A stretch of 64,000 nucleotides of DNA from Enterococcus florum (GCF_004309355.1 NZ_BJCC01000008.1:1-64000), one strand, 5' to 3'. Counted from the stretch's first letter, positions 43,604 through 53,268 are shown. Made by a program: numbers and translations. The notes: generated by a model not told the origin, from the letters alone.

Positions 43604-44746
43604 ATGGGGATCTATTTTGACAATGCTGCTACAACTGCTCAAAAGCCGGCGGTCATGGCGCAAAAAATGGCGGAGGTCATCGGTTCAGACAGCTATGGCA
43701 ATCCTTCTCGCGGGGCTCACGGCTATTCATTGAATGCATACAGATTGGTGGCTGAGACGCGTAGCCAGTTGAAGAGTCTCTTTCAAGCGACAGAAAACTA
43801 TGAGGTGGCTTTTACCAACAATGCGACAGTTGCATTGAATGAGGTGCTGAAGGGACTGCTCCATTCAGGGGATCATGTGCTGACCACTTCTTGGGAACAT
43901 AATTCTGTACTTCGGCCGCTTTATCAACTGGAGCAGCAGGGGGTGACGTTAGACATCGTCAACAGTCAGGTGATGACTGGGAAGTTGAATTATCATGAAT
44001 TTGAGGAAAAATTACGTCCGGAAACTACCGTTGTTATGTGCAATCATGCCAGCAATGTAACTGGCAATGTGTTAGATTTAGCGTGGATCAAAGCGTTTTG
44101 TCAAAAACATGAGCTGTTTTTGGTGCTGGACTGTTCACAAACAGCCGGTGTGATCCCAATTGATCTAGAGGACGAACAAATCGCGGCGATCTGTTTCACT
44201 GGTCACAAATCATTGTATGGTCCTCAAGGGACTGGAGGCATCTGTGTCCGCAAAGATGTGCCGCTGGAGCCGGTGCTTACTGGCGGTGACGGCATGCGTT
44301 CCTTCTCGAAGACCCAGCCAAAGGAATTGCCGACATTGCTAGAAGCCGGAACTGTAAACGTACCAGGGATTGCTGCCTTGGGAGCCAGTATCGCTTGGCT
44401 AAGGGAACAAAGCGATGCGCATGATAAGCAGGCTACGCTGAGCGATTACTTTGTCGAAGAAATCAAACGAATCCCGGAAGTTGCCTTGTACGGCGATTTT
44501 TCTGCAGCACGCGTGCCAGTATTTTCATTGAATTTAGCCGAGGCCGATTCTGCTTTAGTTAGTGATCTGTTGTGGTCTGATTTTGAGATTGCTACTAGAC
44601 CTGGGTATCATTGTGCGCCGTTGATGCATGAAGCACTAGGAACTGCTGAGCGGGGTACTGTCCGGTTTTCTTTTTCAAGCTTCACGACGAAAGAAGAGAT
44701 CGATCAGGCACTTGCGGCCATCAAACAGCTTGTAAACGGAAAGTAG
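43604..44746 (+). CDS. cysteine desulfurase/selenocysteine lyase family aminotransferase (class V)
   Basis: 380 residues, PLP enzyme. The PLP-lysine is Lys202 in CFTGHKSLYGPQGTGG, and the CNHASNVTGN and DCSQTAGV motifs line the cofactor. The protein belongs to the class V group typified by E. faecalis EF2568, found with selD. It probably releases selenium or sulfur for SelD. Its start follows selB by two bases and its end precedes selA by seven. Confidence 0.85.
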   Translation: MGIYFDNAATTAQKPAVMAQKMAEVIGSDSYGNPSRGAHGYSLNAYRLVAETRSQLKSLFQATENYEVAFTNNATVALNEVLKGLLHSGDHVLTTSWEHNSVLRPLYQLEQQGVTLDIVNSQVMTGKLNYHEFEEKLRPETTVVMCNHASNVTGNVLDLAWIKAFCQKHELFLVLDCSQTAGVIPIDLEDEQIAAICFTGHKSLYGPQGTGGICVRKDVPLEPVLTGGDGMRSFSKTQPKELPTLLEAGTVNVPGIAALGASIAWLREQSDAHDKQATLSDYFVEEIKRIPEVALYGDFSAARVPVFSLNLAEADSALVSDLLWSDFEIATRPGYHCAPLMHEALGTAERGTVRFSFSSFTTKEEIDQALAAIKQLVNGK

Positions 44747-44753
44747 GGAAAAT

Positions 44754-46157
44754 ATGGCGAACACCATTCAACAAATTTTGGCACACTTGCCGTCAGTCGA
44801 TGTGCTGCTGAAGGAACCTTCTATTAAAACACTTGAGGACCAGTACTCGCGGGCAACCATCAAAGAGGCTGTTCAGACTGTTTTAGCCGACATTCGTCAG
44901 GCAGTTCTAACGAAGGAGCGAGAAGAATTGCCGACACAAGAAGAACTGCGCGAGAGGATCCAGCAAAAATTAGCAATACACTCTTTTTCCCTGCGCAGAG
45001 TGATCAACGGGACGGGGACTGTGATTCATACAAATCTTGGCCGATCGTCTTTAAGCCCTCGGATCAAAGAACAATTAGAGGCTATCAGCTTTCATTATTC
45101 CAACTTGGAATTTGATCTGGAAAGCGGACAGCGTGGTTCTCGTTACAGCCATTTAGTGGCAATCCTCAAAAAACTGACGGGTGCAGAAGATGTGTTAGTG
45201 GTGAACAACAATGCTGCGGCGGTACTGCTGGTGTTGAGCACCTTGACACAGAAAAAGGAAGTATTGGTCTCGCGGGGAGAATTGGTGGAAATCGGCGGTG
45301 CCTTCCGCATTCCAGATGTCATCACCTCCAGCGGCGGAACCATTGTCGAAGTTGGTACCACCAACAAAACACATTTAAAGGACTATCAACAGGCGATTAC
45401 TGAAGAGACCGGAGCGATCTTAAAAGTTCATACCAGCAATTATCGGATCGTTGGTTTCACCGAAAGTGTCACGATAAAGGAATTGGCGGCACTGGCTCAA
45501 CAGAAACAGCTTCCTTTGATCAATGATCTAGGCAGTGGCTTGTTCATCGACATGCGTCGTTTTGGTTTGCCCCATGAGCCGACAGTCAAAGAAGCGCTGG
45601 AGCAAGGCTGCGACATCGTGACCTTCAGCGGCGATAAACTATTGGGCGGACCTCAGGCAGGAGTGATCGTTGGGAAAAAAGAATATATCCAGCAAATGAA
45701 ACAAAATCAATTGCTGCGGGCGTTGCGAATCGACAAAATGACGCTGGCAGCTTTAGAGGCTACCTTCGAGCTATACTTGGATGAGGCTCAAGCGATCGAA
45801 GAGGTGCCGGTGCTGAACATGCTGGCACAGACCGAACAGGATTGTTTGAACAAAGCAGAGCGATTGGCCGAATTGCTCAGGCCGATGACGACTCTCGAGG
45901 TCAAAATTGAAAAAGACAGCAGTGCGGTAGGTGGTGGTTCATACCCTGAACATTTATTGCCAACTTATGTGGTGGCACTGAAAGGGTCTTTGAACGCTGA
46001 TGAGTTGCAGGAAGCGATGCGAAATGCGGATACACCAATCATCAGCCGCATCAAAAATGACTGGAATTATTTAGATGTCCGCACGATCGATCCGCAAGAA
46101 TTTACGTTGGTCATTGAAGGAATAAGCAAAAAGTTTGGAAATAAGAGCGATGTATAA
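44754..46157 (+). CDS. selA: L-seryl-tRNA(Sec) selenium transferase SelA
   Basis: 467 residues. PLP-lysine Lys295 lies in FSGDKLLGGPQAG, the same number as in the E. coli enzyme. The N-terminal tRNA-binding helices, VINGTGTVIHTNLGRS and the RIKNDWNYLDVRTI tail are typical. It converts seryl-tRNA(Sec) to selenocysteyl-tRNA using selenophosphate. It closes the operon; a terminator follows. Confidence 0.93.
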   Translation: MANTIQQILAHLPSVDVLLKEPSIKTLEDQYSRATIKEAVQTVLADIRQAVLTKEREELPTQEELRERIQQKLAIHSFSLRRVINGTGTVIHTNLGRSSLSPRIKEQLEAISFHYSNLEFDLESGQRGSRYSHLVAILKKLTGAEDVLVVNNNAAAVLLVLSTLTQKKEVLVSRGELVEIGGAFRIPDVITSSGGTIVEVGTTNKTHLKDYQQAITEETGAILKVHTSNYRIVGFTESVTIKELAALAQQKQLPLINDLGSGLFIDMRRFGLPHEPTVKEALEQGCDIVTFSGDKLLGGPQAGVIVGKKEYIQQMKQNQLLRALRIDKMTLAALEATFELYLDEAQAIEEVPVLNMLAQTEQDCLNKAERLAELLRPMTTLEVKIEKDSSAVGGGSYPEHLLPTYVVALKGSLNADELQEAMRNADTPIISRIKNDWNYLDVRTIDPQEFTLVIEGISKKFGNKSDV

Positions 46158-46196
46158 GAGGCTGTGACAGTGATGATGTCACGGCCTCTTTTCTTT
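46156..46196 (+). terminator. terminator after selA
   Basis: AAGAGGCTGTGACA pairs with TGTCACGGCCTCTT over the loop GTGATGA, followed by TTCTTT. Confidence 0.85.
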
Positions 46197-46673
46197 ACAA
46201 AAAATCCGTTTCATTACTCAAAACTGAGCGAATACTGCAATAGAATCACTCACTTTACATTGGTTTACCTGCTTGAAATCCGTAAAACAAATACGTCCCC
46301 ACTCGCATTCCCTTTGTCAGCTTTCGCTGAAAAAAACATAAATCATCATGATCGATACGATGCTGCAGACCTCATAAAGCGAAGGCACTTAAATCACTGA
46401 TCGCTTGTTCCACTCATCGATAACTAGGGGAACGTAGAGGTCTGAACACGACAGCCGCGATATAGGAAACCCACGCTCCCTAATAATCTTAGCCAATTAA
46501 TCAATTTTTTTCGTTATCTGCACCTTATCTGCATTCTCCCATCTATATCTGCAAAAAATTCTTTACCAGCCATTCTACGTGACAAAATTGTTAGTTTAGT
46601 GACACCGGCTTCGATGGAGCGCCTAAAAAAAAGCTTGTATACTTCTGAAAAAGCATAGAGGAGAGAAGCAAGA
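46197..46673. other. intergenic region, no gene seen
   Basis: About 475 bases with no credible gene or clear repeat. A -10 box, TATACT (near 46636-46641), leads to the YxeA-like gene. Confidence 0.5.
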
Positions 46674-47039
46674 ATGAAAAAAGTAATGATTGAATTTGTG
46701 GTGGTCGTCGTTTTAGCCATTGCTGGATTAAAAATCGTGGATAAGATCGTGATGGGGGGAGACAGCTATTATGTGCAAATCACCATGGATGGAGAAAAGC
46801 TACAAAAAAAAGACGACCAGGGGAGAGCCTTTGTCGATTATCAATACGTCTTGCCTGGCTACGACAAAGAGGGAACAGAAAAGCAATTGGATTTCACCTC
46901 TAACAAGGAACGTCCTTTACGCAAAGAAGCATTTTTAAAAGTCACTTGGAACAAAAATAAAGGAGTAACTTCTTATGAAGAGGTTTCCGAAAATCAAATC
47001 CCCCAATCCGCAAGACAAGCCTTGAAAGGAGCCAATTAG
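46674..47039 (+). CDS. YxeA/DUF1093-family secreted protein
   Basis: 121 residues with an N-terminal hydrophobic helix (about 5-24) and a beta-rich external domain with YYVQITMDGEKLQKK and YQYVLPGYDKEG. It belongs to the DUF1093 (YxeA) family, often next to YxdLM/BceAB-type transporters. The function is not known. Ribosome site GAGGAGAG; the next gene starts 2 bases later. Confidence 0.75.
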   Translation: MKKVMIEFVVVVVLAIAGLKIVDKIVMGGDSYYVQITMDGEKLQKKDDQGRAFVDYQYVLPGYDKEGTEKQLDFTSNKERPLRKEAFLKVTWNKNKGVTSYEEVSENQIPQSARQALKGAN

Positions 47040-47040
47040 G

Positions 47041-47793
47041 ATGGAAACGATTGTATCTGTTGAAAACGTCACAAAGGTCTATGGAAAGAAAAAAGAGAAA
47101 AAAACCGAAGCCTTGAAAGGGATCTCCTTTGGGATTCAAAAAGGTGAATTCGTAGGAATTATGGGCGCTTCCGGCTCAGGGAAATCAACGCTCTTAAATC
47201 TTTTGTCCACTTTAGATCAACCCACCTCGGGCACTGTCCAGATTGATAACAAAAATATCACTCATTTAAAGGGCAACCAGTTAGCTGACTTTCGGGGACA
47301 GGAGATTGGATTTATTTTTCAAGAATTTAATCTGTTGGAAAATTTAACCGCTGCAGAAAACATCGCGATTCCCTTGTCTCTGCAAGGTAAGAAACCCAAA
47401 CAAATCAAAAAAAACGTGCAGGAGGTTGCCAAGCGTCTATCAATTGAAGGGATTTTGAACAGCTACCCGGCAGCGATCTCAGGAGGACAAAAGCAGCGGG
47501 TCGCAGCGGCGCGAGCATTGGTTACAGAGCCAACCATTTTATTAGGCGATGAGCCCACAGGTGCTTTGGATTCAAAAAGCGCCCGCGATCTGCTGGACAC
47601 GATGACAGATTTGAACCAACGAGATGCGGTCTCGATCTTGCTGGTGACCCATGACCCCTTTTCGGCCAGCTATTGCCAGCGGATTCTTTTTATCAAAGAT
47701 GGGGTCATTCACAAGGAAATCCAGAAAGAGTCTCAAGACCGCGAAGCGTTTTATCAAGAAATCCTGACCACCATCGGCAGTTTGGAACAATAG
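47041..47793 (+). CDS. BceA/YxdL-type ABC transporter ATPase
   Basis: 250 residues. Walker A GASGSGKST, signature ISGGQKQRVAAARAL, Walker B ILLGDEPTGALDSKS, Q-loop IFQEFNLLENLT. It energises the permease at 47807. Members of this group take part in peptide antibiotic resistance and sensing. Confidence 0.88.
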   Translation: METIVSVENVTKVYGKKKEKKTEALKGISFGIQKGEFVGIMGASGSGKSTLLNLLSTLDQPTSGTVQIDNKNITHLKGNQLADFRGQEIGFIFQEFNLLENLTAAENIAIPLSLQGKKPKQIKKNVQEVAKRLSIEGILNSYPAAISGGQKQRVAAARALVTEPTILLGDEPTGALDSKSARDLLDTMTDLNQRDAVSILLVTHDPFSASYCQRILFIKDGVIHKEIQKESQDREAFYQEILTTIGSLEQ

Positions 47794-47806
47794 AAGGGAG
47801 ATACCC

Positions 47807-49606
47807 ATGTTAGTAAAACTTTCCTTAAACGGAATCAAAAGCCGCTTGAGAGACTATCTCGTGCTGTTCTCCGGCCTTTTGACAGCCGCGGCGATCTTTT
47901 ACATGTTTGAGTCGATTGCCAGCAATAAGAGCTTTTTAGAGAGCAATTCTTTGATCTCTTCGATCGTGATCATTTTTCATTTTGGATCGGTCCTGCTAGG
48001 GATCATCACTCTCGTCTACATTCTTTATGCCAATGGTTTTTTAATGTCCATGCGGCAAAAGGAATATGGCATGTTCATGATGCTGGGCGCAAATGCCCAG
48101 AAAATTGCTCAAATGATTTTTGTCGAAACCTTTCTTATCGGTTTTTTAGCCACCCTTTTTGGTTCGACAGTCGGAATCGGTCTGACGACACTGGTGTATC
48201 GCCTATTGACGGAGCAGTTAGGGATGACGGTCACTCACTACGCTCCTGTCAGCGGCAAAGCCTTTCTGATCACCACGCTCTTTTTTGCAGTGTTGTTCTT
48301 GATCACCGCAGTGATGAATGCGTCCTCGATCACGAAAAAAACGTTGCTGATTTTATTAAAAGAAGATCAGACACCGGTTCAGGTCAAACGCAAAGGCATT
48401 TTTCTTCTGGGGGAAACCCTGCTGGGACTGATTTTTTTGAGTATCGGCTATTTTATGATGAAACAAATCGTAACCTTTCAACTGATCGGGATTGGGGTCG
48501 CGCTCGTCACAATCGTTCTTGGTACGTACTTTTTCTTTCATTCCGTCATCATTTTTGGATTATCGCTGCTGAAACAAATCGACCGGATCGCCTTCAAGCA
48601 GTTGAATAACTTTACGTTGTCGCAGTTAAGCTTTCGAATGCAGGAATACACTCGGATGCTTTCGATGATTGCAATGCTGGTTGCACTGGCGTTAGGAGCT
48701 TTGACTGTCGGTATTGGATTTCGCAATGAGATCCCTAAAATGGCCGATGCTGTCACTCCTTATGATCTAGTGCTGAACAATGCCCAGAAAATTGACCAGC
48801 AAAAGATCAATCAGCTGCAGCCCACCACCAATGCCCGCTATCATCAGAAAGAAGACGAGCAATCAGTTTATTATGTAAAAGAAGAGTTTGACCAGAATCC
48901 CTTGATTGGACACGAATATCATCAGGTAGGCACCTATACTAAGAAAAAATTCACTGGAACCAAACTTTCAAAAAATAGTACTGCACAGGATGCTTTGAGA
49001 GAAGTTGAGTTGCCTGAACAAAAGGGCAAAGAAATTCAGTTCTTGTCGCGTACCGAATTCAATGCGTTGCCTCAGGAGGAGATGGTGCTGCAATTGATTC
49101 AGGTCAAGCGTTTTATCGCTCAATTGACACCTCTTAAACAATTAGCCGCTGAAAATGGACGAAACAATCCATCCGTTCTAGACGATGCAGGGATGTCTGG
49201 ATTGAATCAGAAAACAGCAGCCTATCAGGCCTACAATACATTGTTTTCCGGCTTTGAATTCATGGGTTTCTTTTTGGGACTGGCTTTCTTAGCTATGCTG
49301 GCCAGCTGCTTGATGTTTAAAATTCTATCTGGCGCACAAAAGGATGCTGTCCGCTACGAGATGCTGAATAAGATTGGAGCCAGGAGAAATTTGCTGCGTC
49401 GATCCATGGCCAAAGAAATCGGCGTCTTGTTCTTAGCCCCAGCAATATTAGGTACCGTCCATGTGCTGTTTGGGCTTAAGATGTTTGCTGGTCTGTTGAG
49501 TCGTCCATATCACCAATTATGGATTCCATTTGGCATTTTCTTTTTACTGTACTTCCTTTACTATACACTGACAGTCTGGATGTACCGCACACTGGTCTTA
49601 AAATAG
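47807..49606 (+). CDS. BceB/YxdM-type FtsX-domain permease
   Basis: 599 residues with 10 predicted helices and one large extracellular loop (about residues 310-455) between helices 7 and 8, typical of bacitracin/peptide transporter permeases. With the ATPase it forms an MacB/Bce-type transporter. No two-component system gene adjoins it, unlike the usual bceRS setting, so its regulator, if any, is elsewhere. Confidence 0.85.
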   Translation: MLVKLSLNGIKSRLRDYLVLFSGLLTAAAIFYMFESIASNKSFLESNSLISSIVIIFHFGSVLLGIITLVYILYANGFLMSMRQKEYGMFMMLGANAQKIAQMIFVETFLIGFLATLFGSTVGIGLTTLVYRLLTEQLGMTVTHYAPVSGKAFLITTLFFAVLFLITAVMNASSITKKTLLILLKEDQTPVQVKRKGIFLLGETLLGLIFLSIGYFMMKQIVTFQLIGIGVALVTIVLGTYFFFHSVIIFGLSLLKQIDRIAFKQLNNFTLSQLSFRMQEYTRMLSMIAMLVALALGALTVGIGFRNEIPKMADAVTPYDLVLNNAQKIDQQKINQLQPTTNARYHQKEDEQSVYYVKEEFDQNPLIGHEYHQVGTYTKKKFTGTKLSKNSTAQDALREVELPEQKGKEIQFLSRTEFNALPQEEMVLQLIQVKRFIAQLTPLKQLAAENGRNNPSVLDDAGMSGLNQKTAAYQAYNTLFSGFEFMGFFLGLAFLAMLASCLMFKILSGAQKDAVRYEMLNKIGARRNLLRRSMAKEIGVLFLAPAILGTVHVLFGLKMFAGLLSRPYHQLWIPFGIFFLLYFLYYTLTVWMYRTLVLK

Positions 49607-49849
49607 CAGATCCAATTCTTTGTTTTGTTATTTTTAGACAGACTGCATCAAATGTGAAGTTTTTATGGTAAAAAAGTAAAAATTATGTCAAAAAAATAAT
49701 TTGAAAAGTCAGTACTTTCCGCAGATTTTCTTGTTTTTTGATGCTCAACTCAACGATTCTATAAATTTGCTAAACAATCCCTGTTTTAAGCTCGTTCTTT
49801 TTTGAAAAAGGATTATAGTAGATAACGGAGAATTTTAGAGTAGAAAGAA

Positions 49850-51916
49850 GTGGTTTCTTTGGACCGAGCAAAATGGATTTTTTCCAATCGATGGTGCTTA
49901 TTGATCGTTGCCAGTGTCCTGTTTTGGGCAAAAACGATTTTGGCGTACCAGCTTGATTTTTCATTAGGAGTGGAGGGGACCGTACAGCGTATTCTTTTGT
50001 GGCTGAATCCGCTGGCCACTACATTGCTGATATTTGGACTTTTTTTGTATGTGAAGAAATTTAAACCCGCATTGGTCGTTTTATTTGCGGTAGACTCGAT
50101 CAATACACTGATTTTATATTTGAATATTCTGTTTTACCGCGAATTTACCGACTTCGTAACGATCAAGTCGGTACTGGGCTTTTCGAAGGTGTCAGACGGC
50201 ATCTCTGGCAGTTCCTTTGCTTTGATGAGTCCGCATGACGTTTTTTATTGGCTGGACATTGCAGCTTTTCTGGTCGGATTGTTGTATGTTTTGACTAAAA
50301 AGAAGACTGTTCAAAGCCAGCCGATTCGAAAAAGTGCCGCAGTAGCCGTGACAGCACTGTCGATTTTGATCTTTACGATCAATTTAGCTGCTAGTGAAGC
50401 AGATCGCCCGCAGCTGCTGCAACGGACCTTTGATCGGTCTTATATCGTGAAATACCTTGGATTAGATGCCTTTACAGTATACGACGGAATCAAGTCAGCT
50501 CAGGCCAACAGTGTGAGAGCACACGCCTCCAGCAATGGTCTCGAGGAAGTGACCGATTATACGAAAGAGCACTATGCTGCTCCTGATCCCAAGATGTTCG
50601 GGATTGCCAAAGGACGCAATGTCTTAGTAATCCACTTAGAAAGCTTTCAGCAATTTCTAATCGGCATGAAAGTCGACGGGCAGGAGATCACACCATTTTT
50701 GAACAGTCTCTACAATGACAAACAAACTTTATCCTTCGAAAACTTTTTCCACGAGGTCGGCCAAGGCAAAACCAGCGACGCGGAAAACATGCTGGAGACT
50801 GGCACATTTGGTTTGCCGCAGGGGTCGTTGTTTACGCAATTAGGATCAGACAATATTTTCCAAGGGGCTCCGGCAATTTTGAATCAAACAGCCGGCTACA
50901 CCAGTGCAGTGTTCCACGGCAATGTCGGTAGTTTCTGGAATCGAGATCATGTCTATAAAAACCTCGGCTATCAAAACTTTTTTGATCGTTCTTATTTTGA
51001 TCCCGAAGATGAAAGTCTTGGGTATGGAATCTTGGACAAGGACATGCTGAAGGAATCGGTAGGGCATCTGGAACATTTGCAGCAGCCTTTTTACGCCAAA
51101 TTTATTACGGTAACCAACCACACTCCATATTACACAGACGATAAACATTTTGAATTTCCATCATTGAATACGGGCAACAATGTTGTGGATGATTATGTCC
51201 GCACCGCGCATTACCTCGATGAATCCTTGCAGCAATTCTTTACGTATCTAAAAGCCTCTGGACTGTATGATCGCTCCATGATCATGATCTACGGCGACCA
51301 TTTCGGCATTTCTGATACCAACAACAAGGATTTGGCAAAAGCATTAGGCAAAGATCCGAATACTTGGAGTGAGTTTGACGATGCTCAAATGCAGCGTGTG
51401 CCGCTGATGTTCCATATTCCCGGATACACCAACGGCGGGATCCAACCGCAATATGGAGGTGAAATTGACGTTCTGCCAACTCTGCTGCACCTGCTGGGGA
51501 TCGATGACAAAGCTTACGTGCATTTCGGTACAGATCTTTTTTCACCTCAACACGATCAAACTGTCGCATTCCGCAATGGCGACTTTGTTACGCCAACCTT
51601 TACAGAATTAGGTGGAAAAACCTACGATAATCAAACCGGACAGCTTCTGGAGTCCACGGCTGCACTGACTCAAGAAATCAAAAAGGACCAGCAGCAGGTC
51701 AAAAAAGCGTTATCGCTTTCTGACAAACTGAACCAGGAAAACCTTTTGCGTTTTTACACACCTCAAGGCTTTACTCCTGTTGAGGCTAAGGATTATGACT
51801 ATCACAAGTTGGATGAGAAAAACAGTGCCCTTGAAACCAAAAAAGGCGTAAAATCCACCAGTATTTTCTCTCAAAATGGCGGCCAGACCACTACGGATCT
51901 CTACCCGCCTCAGTAA
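49850..51916 (+). CDS. ltaS: lipoteichoic acid synthase-family protein (LtaS-like)
   Basis: About 688 residues. Five N-terminal membrane helices precede an extracellular alkaline-phosphatase-type domain. The catalytic threonine is Thr308 in GQGKTSDAE, and metal-binding residues are in VIHLESFQQF, HGNVGSFWNRD and IYGDHFGIS. It polymerises glycerol phosphate from phosphatidylglycerol onto the teichoic acid chain. GTG 49850 has weak support; TTG 49859 is an alternative. Monocistronic with a terminator. Confidence 0.87.
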   Translation: MVSLDRAKWIFSNRWCLLIVASVLFWAKTILAYQLDFSLGVEGTVQRILLWLNPLATTLLIFGLFLYVKKFKPALVVLFAVDSINTLILYLNILFYREFTDFVTIKSVLGFSKVSDGISGSSFALMSPHDVFYWLDIAAFLVGLLYVLTKKKTVQSQPIRKSAAVAVTALSILIFTINLAASEADRPQLLQRTFDRSYIVKYLGLDAFTVYDGIKSAQANSVRAHASSNGLEEVTDYTKEHYAAPDPKMFGIAKGRNVLVIHLESFQQFLIGMKVDGQEITPFLNSLYNDKQTLSFENFFHEVGQGKTSDAENMLETGTFGLPQGSLFTQLGSDNIFQGAPAILNQTAGYTSAVFHGNVGSFWNRDHVYKNLGYQNFFDRSYFDPEDESLGYGILDKDMLKESVGHLEHLQQPFYAKFITVTNHTPYYTDDKHFEFPSLNTGNNVVDDYVRTAHYLDESLQQFFTYLKASGLYDRSMIMIYGDHFGISDTNNKDLAKALGKDPNTWSEFDDAQMQRVPLMFHIPGYTNGGIQPQYGGEIDVLPTLLHLLGIDDKAYVHFGTDLFSPQHDQTVAFRNGDFVTPTFTELGGKTYDNQTGQLLESTAALTQEIKKDQQQVKKALSLSDKLNQENLLRFYTPQGFTPVEAKDYDYHKLDEKNSALETKKGVKSTSIFSQNGGQTTTDLYPPQ

Positions 51917-51932
51917 TTTTTCAAGATTGTAC

Positions 51933-51995
51933 ATGCGCTGGAAAAACCTTGAAGAAAGCTTCATTTCTCCCTGTTTCTGCCAGCGCATTTTCTCT
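51933..51995 (+). terminator. long hairpin after ltaS
   Basis: ATGCGCTGG and CCAGCGCAT pair around an inner GAAGAAAGCTTC hairpin, then TTTTCTC. Confidence 0.6.
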
Positions 51996-52017
51996 TGATT
52001 TTAGTTATAAAAAGCAG

Positions 52018-52046
52018 TTGATTTCACCCTCAAAGAATGATATGAT
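52018..52046 (+). promoter_or_regulatory. promoter of selC
   Basis: TTGATT and TATGAT, spaced 17 bp, ending 11 bases before the tRNA gene. Confidence 0.75.
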
Positions 52047-52057
52047 TGTTTTGTTTC

Positions 52058-52154
52058 GGGAGTGGATGGGTTCTGGTGTGCCCTCTGGTCTTCAAAACCA
52101 GTATGAGGAGTTAAGAGCTTCTTGGGTGGGTTCGATTCCCACACATTCCCGCCA
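52058..52154 (+). tRNA. selC: tRNA-Sec (anticodon UCA)
   Basis: 97 nt including an encoded CCA. The acceptor stem GGGAGTGG pairs with ACATTCCC (last pair mismatched) and the T arm is GTGGG/CCCAC, giving the long acceptor-T stack of bacterial tRNA-Sec. The anticodon stem CTGGT/ACCAG holds the loop CTTCAAA with TCA at 52092-52094. A long variable arm follows. It decodes UGA, as needed by prdC and prdB. Confidence 0.95.
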
Positions 52155-52225
52155 ATATGATTATAACAGCTAATTATCCTTGACTTAGAGCCTTTTCTAA
52201 GTTGGATGGTTGGCTTTTTTGTTTT
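52135..52225. repeat. left copy of the selC 3'-end repeat
   Basis: The last 20 bases of selC and about 70 bases after it recur at 54833-54923 with seven or more differences, in the same orientation (offset 2698). The copies bound a 2.7-kb segment with two minus-strand genes. Confidence 0.8.
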
Positions 52226-52324
52226 TGACCCCGCTGTTTTTTTAGTTATGGTTTGTATGCTTTTATTAAGAGTTAAAATTTTAGATAAACTATTTTTTCA
52301 AAATTTTGGTTGAGAGGTTGTTTT

Positions 52325-53125
52325 TTAATATGCAGTTATTGTCACTATTCCACTATTAGCACTTGTAGGGGTGATGTGTATTTCAACATTGGCATTCCTT
52401 TTGGCTCCTGATTCATTGACAATTGTTGCTTCAGCTTTGTAATACCATTGTTCTCCGGATACGGTCCAATCTTGAATAATTCCTAAAACGGAGTGAATTT
52501 TGCTCCCTTTGTAAGGAAACTCCTGACTAAACTGCTGCTGAGCTAATTCTGATAAAATCGATGTTTGCTCGGAGCTAGGAATTTCAGACATTATTGTAAT
52601 ATTACTAGTCTCTTGCTCAGCTACGTGTAGATCTGGAGAAGTTGAAAAATCTGTAAGAGTTTCATTATTATCAAGGGTCTCGTTATCAAAGTTATCATAG
52701 TAATCCAAAAGTTTGTTGACTTTTTTTGGGTATCTTCCATCAAAGTATTGGTCTACAATTTCTGTTAACTTTTGCCCAGATTTAAATGACGCTTCACTTT
52801 CTGTGTCATTATTCAAGAAATCATGAAGAGCTTTTATTATCATAGTGTTATATTCCTCGATATCCTCTTTTAAGGATTTTTCATTCGTCGTAACACCATC
52901 AAGTTTTTCATTATTCTCTTCAATGCCTTCAATCAAATCGTTAGTTTTCTCTTCGAAGTAATCATTTGTTTCGTCACTGGTTTGTGTTTCTAACATAATC
53001 TCAGCGAATCCGTTTGCTGAATAATCCATTATGGAACGAAGATCATCTTTGTTCAAAGATTCGTTAAAACTACAACCCGAAAAAAGTATGACAATGGGCA
53101 ATATTAATAACATCCACTTTTTCAT
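52325..53125 (-). CDS. hypothetical lipoprotein in the selC insert
   Basis: 266 residues. The signal peptide MKKWMLLILPIVILFSGC ends in a lipobox. The mature part is acidic and rich in Asn, Asp and Glu (LDNNETLTDFSTS), with a C-terminal segment of beta character (WYYKAEATIVNESG). I recognise no family. The ATG at 53125 was preferred for its clean signal peptide; an upstream ATG at 53152 exists. Codon use is AT-rich compared with neighbours. Its promoter block is shared with the next gene. Confidence 0.65.
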   Translation of the reverse strand: MKKWMLLILPIVILFSGCSFNESLNKDDLRSIMDYSANGFAEIMLETQTSDETNDYFEEKTNDLIEGIEENNEKLDGVTTNEKSLKEDIEEYNTMIIKALHDFLNNDTESEASFKSGQKLTEIVDQYFDGRYPKKVNKLLDYYDNFDNETLDNNETLTDFSTSPDLHVAEQETSNITIMSEIPSSEQTSILSELAQQQFSQEFPYKGSKIHSVLGIIQDWTVSGEQWYYKAEATIVNESGAKRNANVEIHITPTSANSGIVTITAY

Positions 53126-53162
53126 TTTTATACCAACTTTCTTCCTGATCATCTTTTAGACA

Positions 53163-53268
53163 ATTGTATCATTAGTTTTTTTTCTTACAAAAGTGAAAAA
53201 TAAAAAGACGCTCAAAAAGAACGACCAAACTAAGTCGCTAAATAACCAGAATATTTTTAAGGTAAGCG
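53163..53268 (-). repeat. promoter block A of the insert (shared with 54540-54645)
   Basis: About 105 bases upstream of the lipoprotein gene resemble those upstream of the DUF4428/SHOCT gene. In both, TTGTAN and TACAAT, spaced 16 bp, form the promoter (here 53185-53190 and 53163-53168, minus strand). Confidence 0.7.

Noticed and set aside
46164-46400. 78-residue frame after selA
   Set aside because: It begins inside the selA terminator hairpin and has no ribosome site; a by-product of intergenic DNA.
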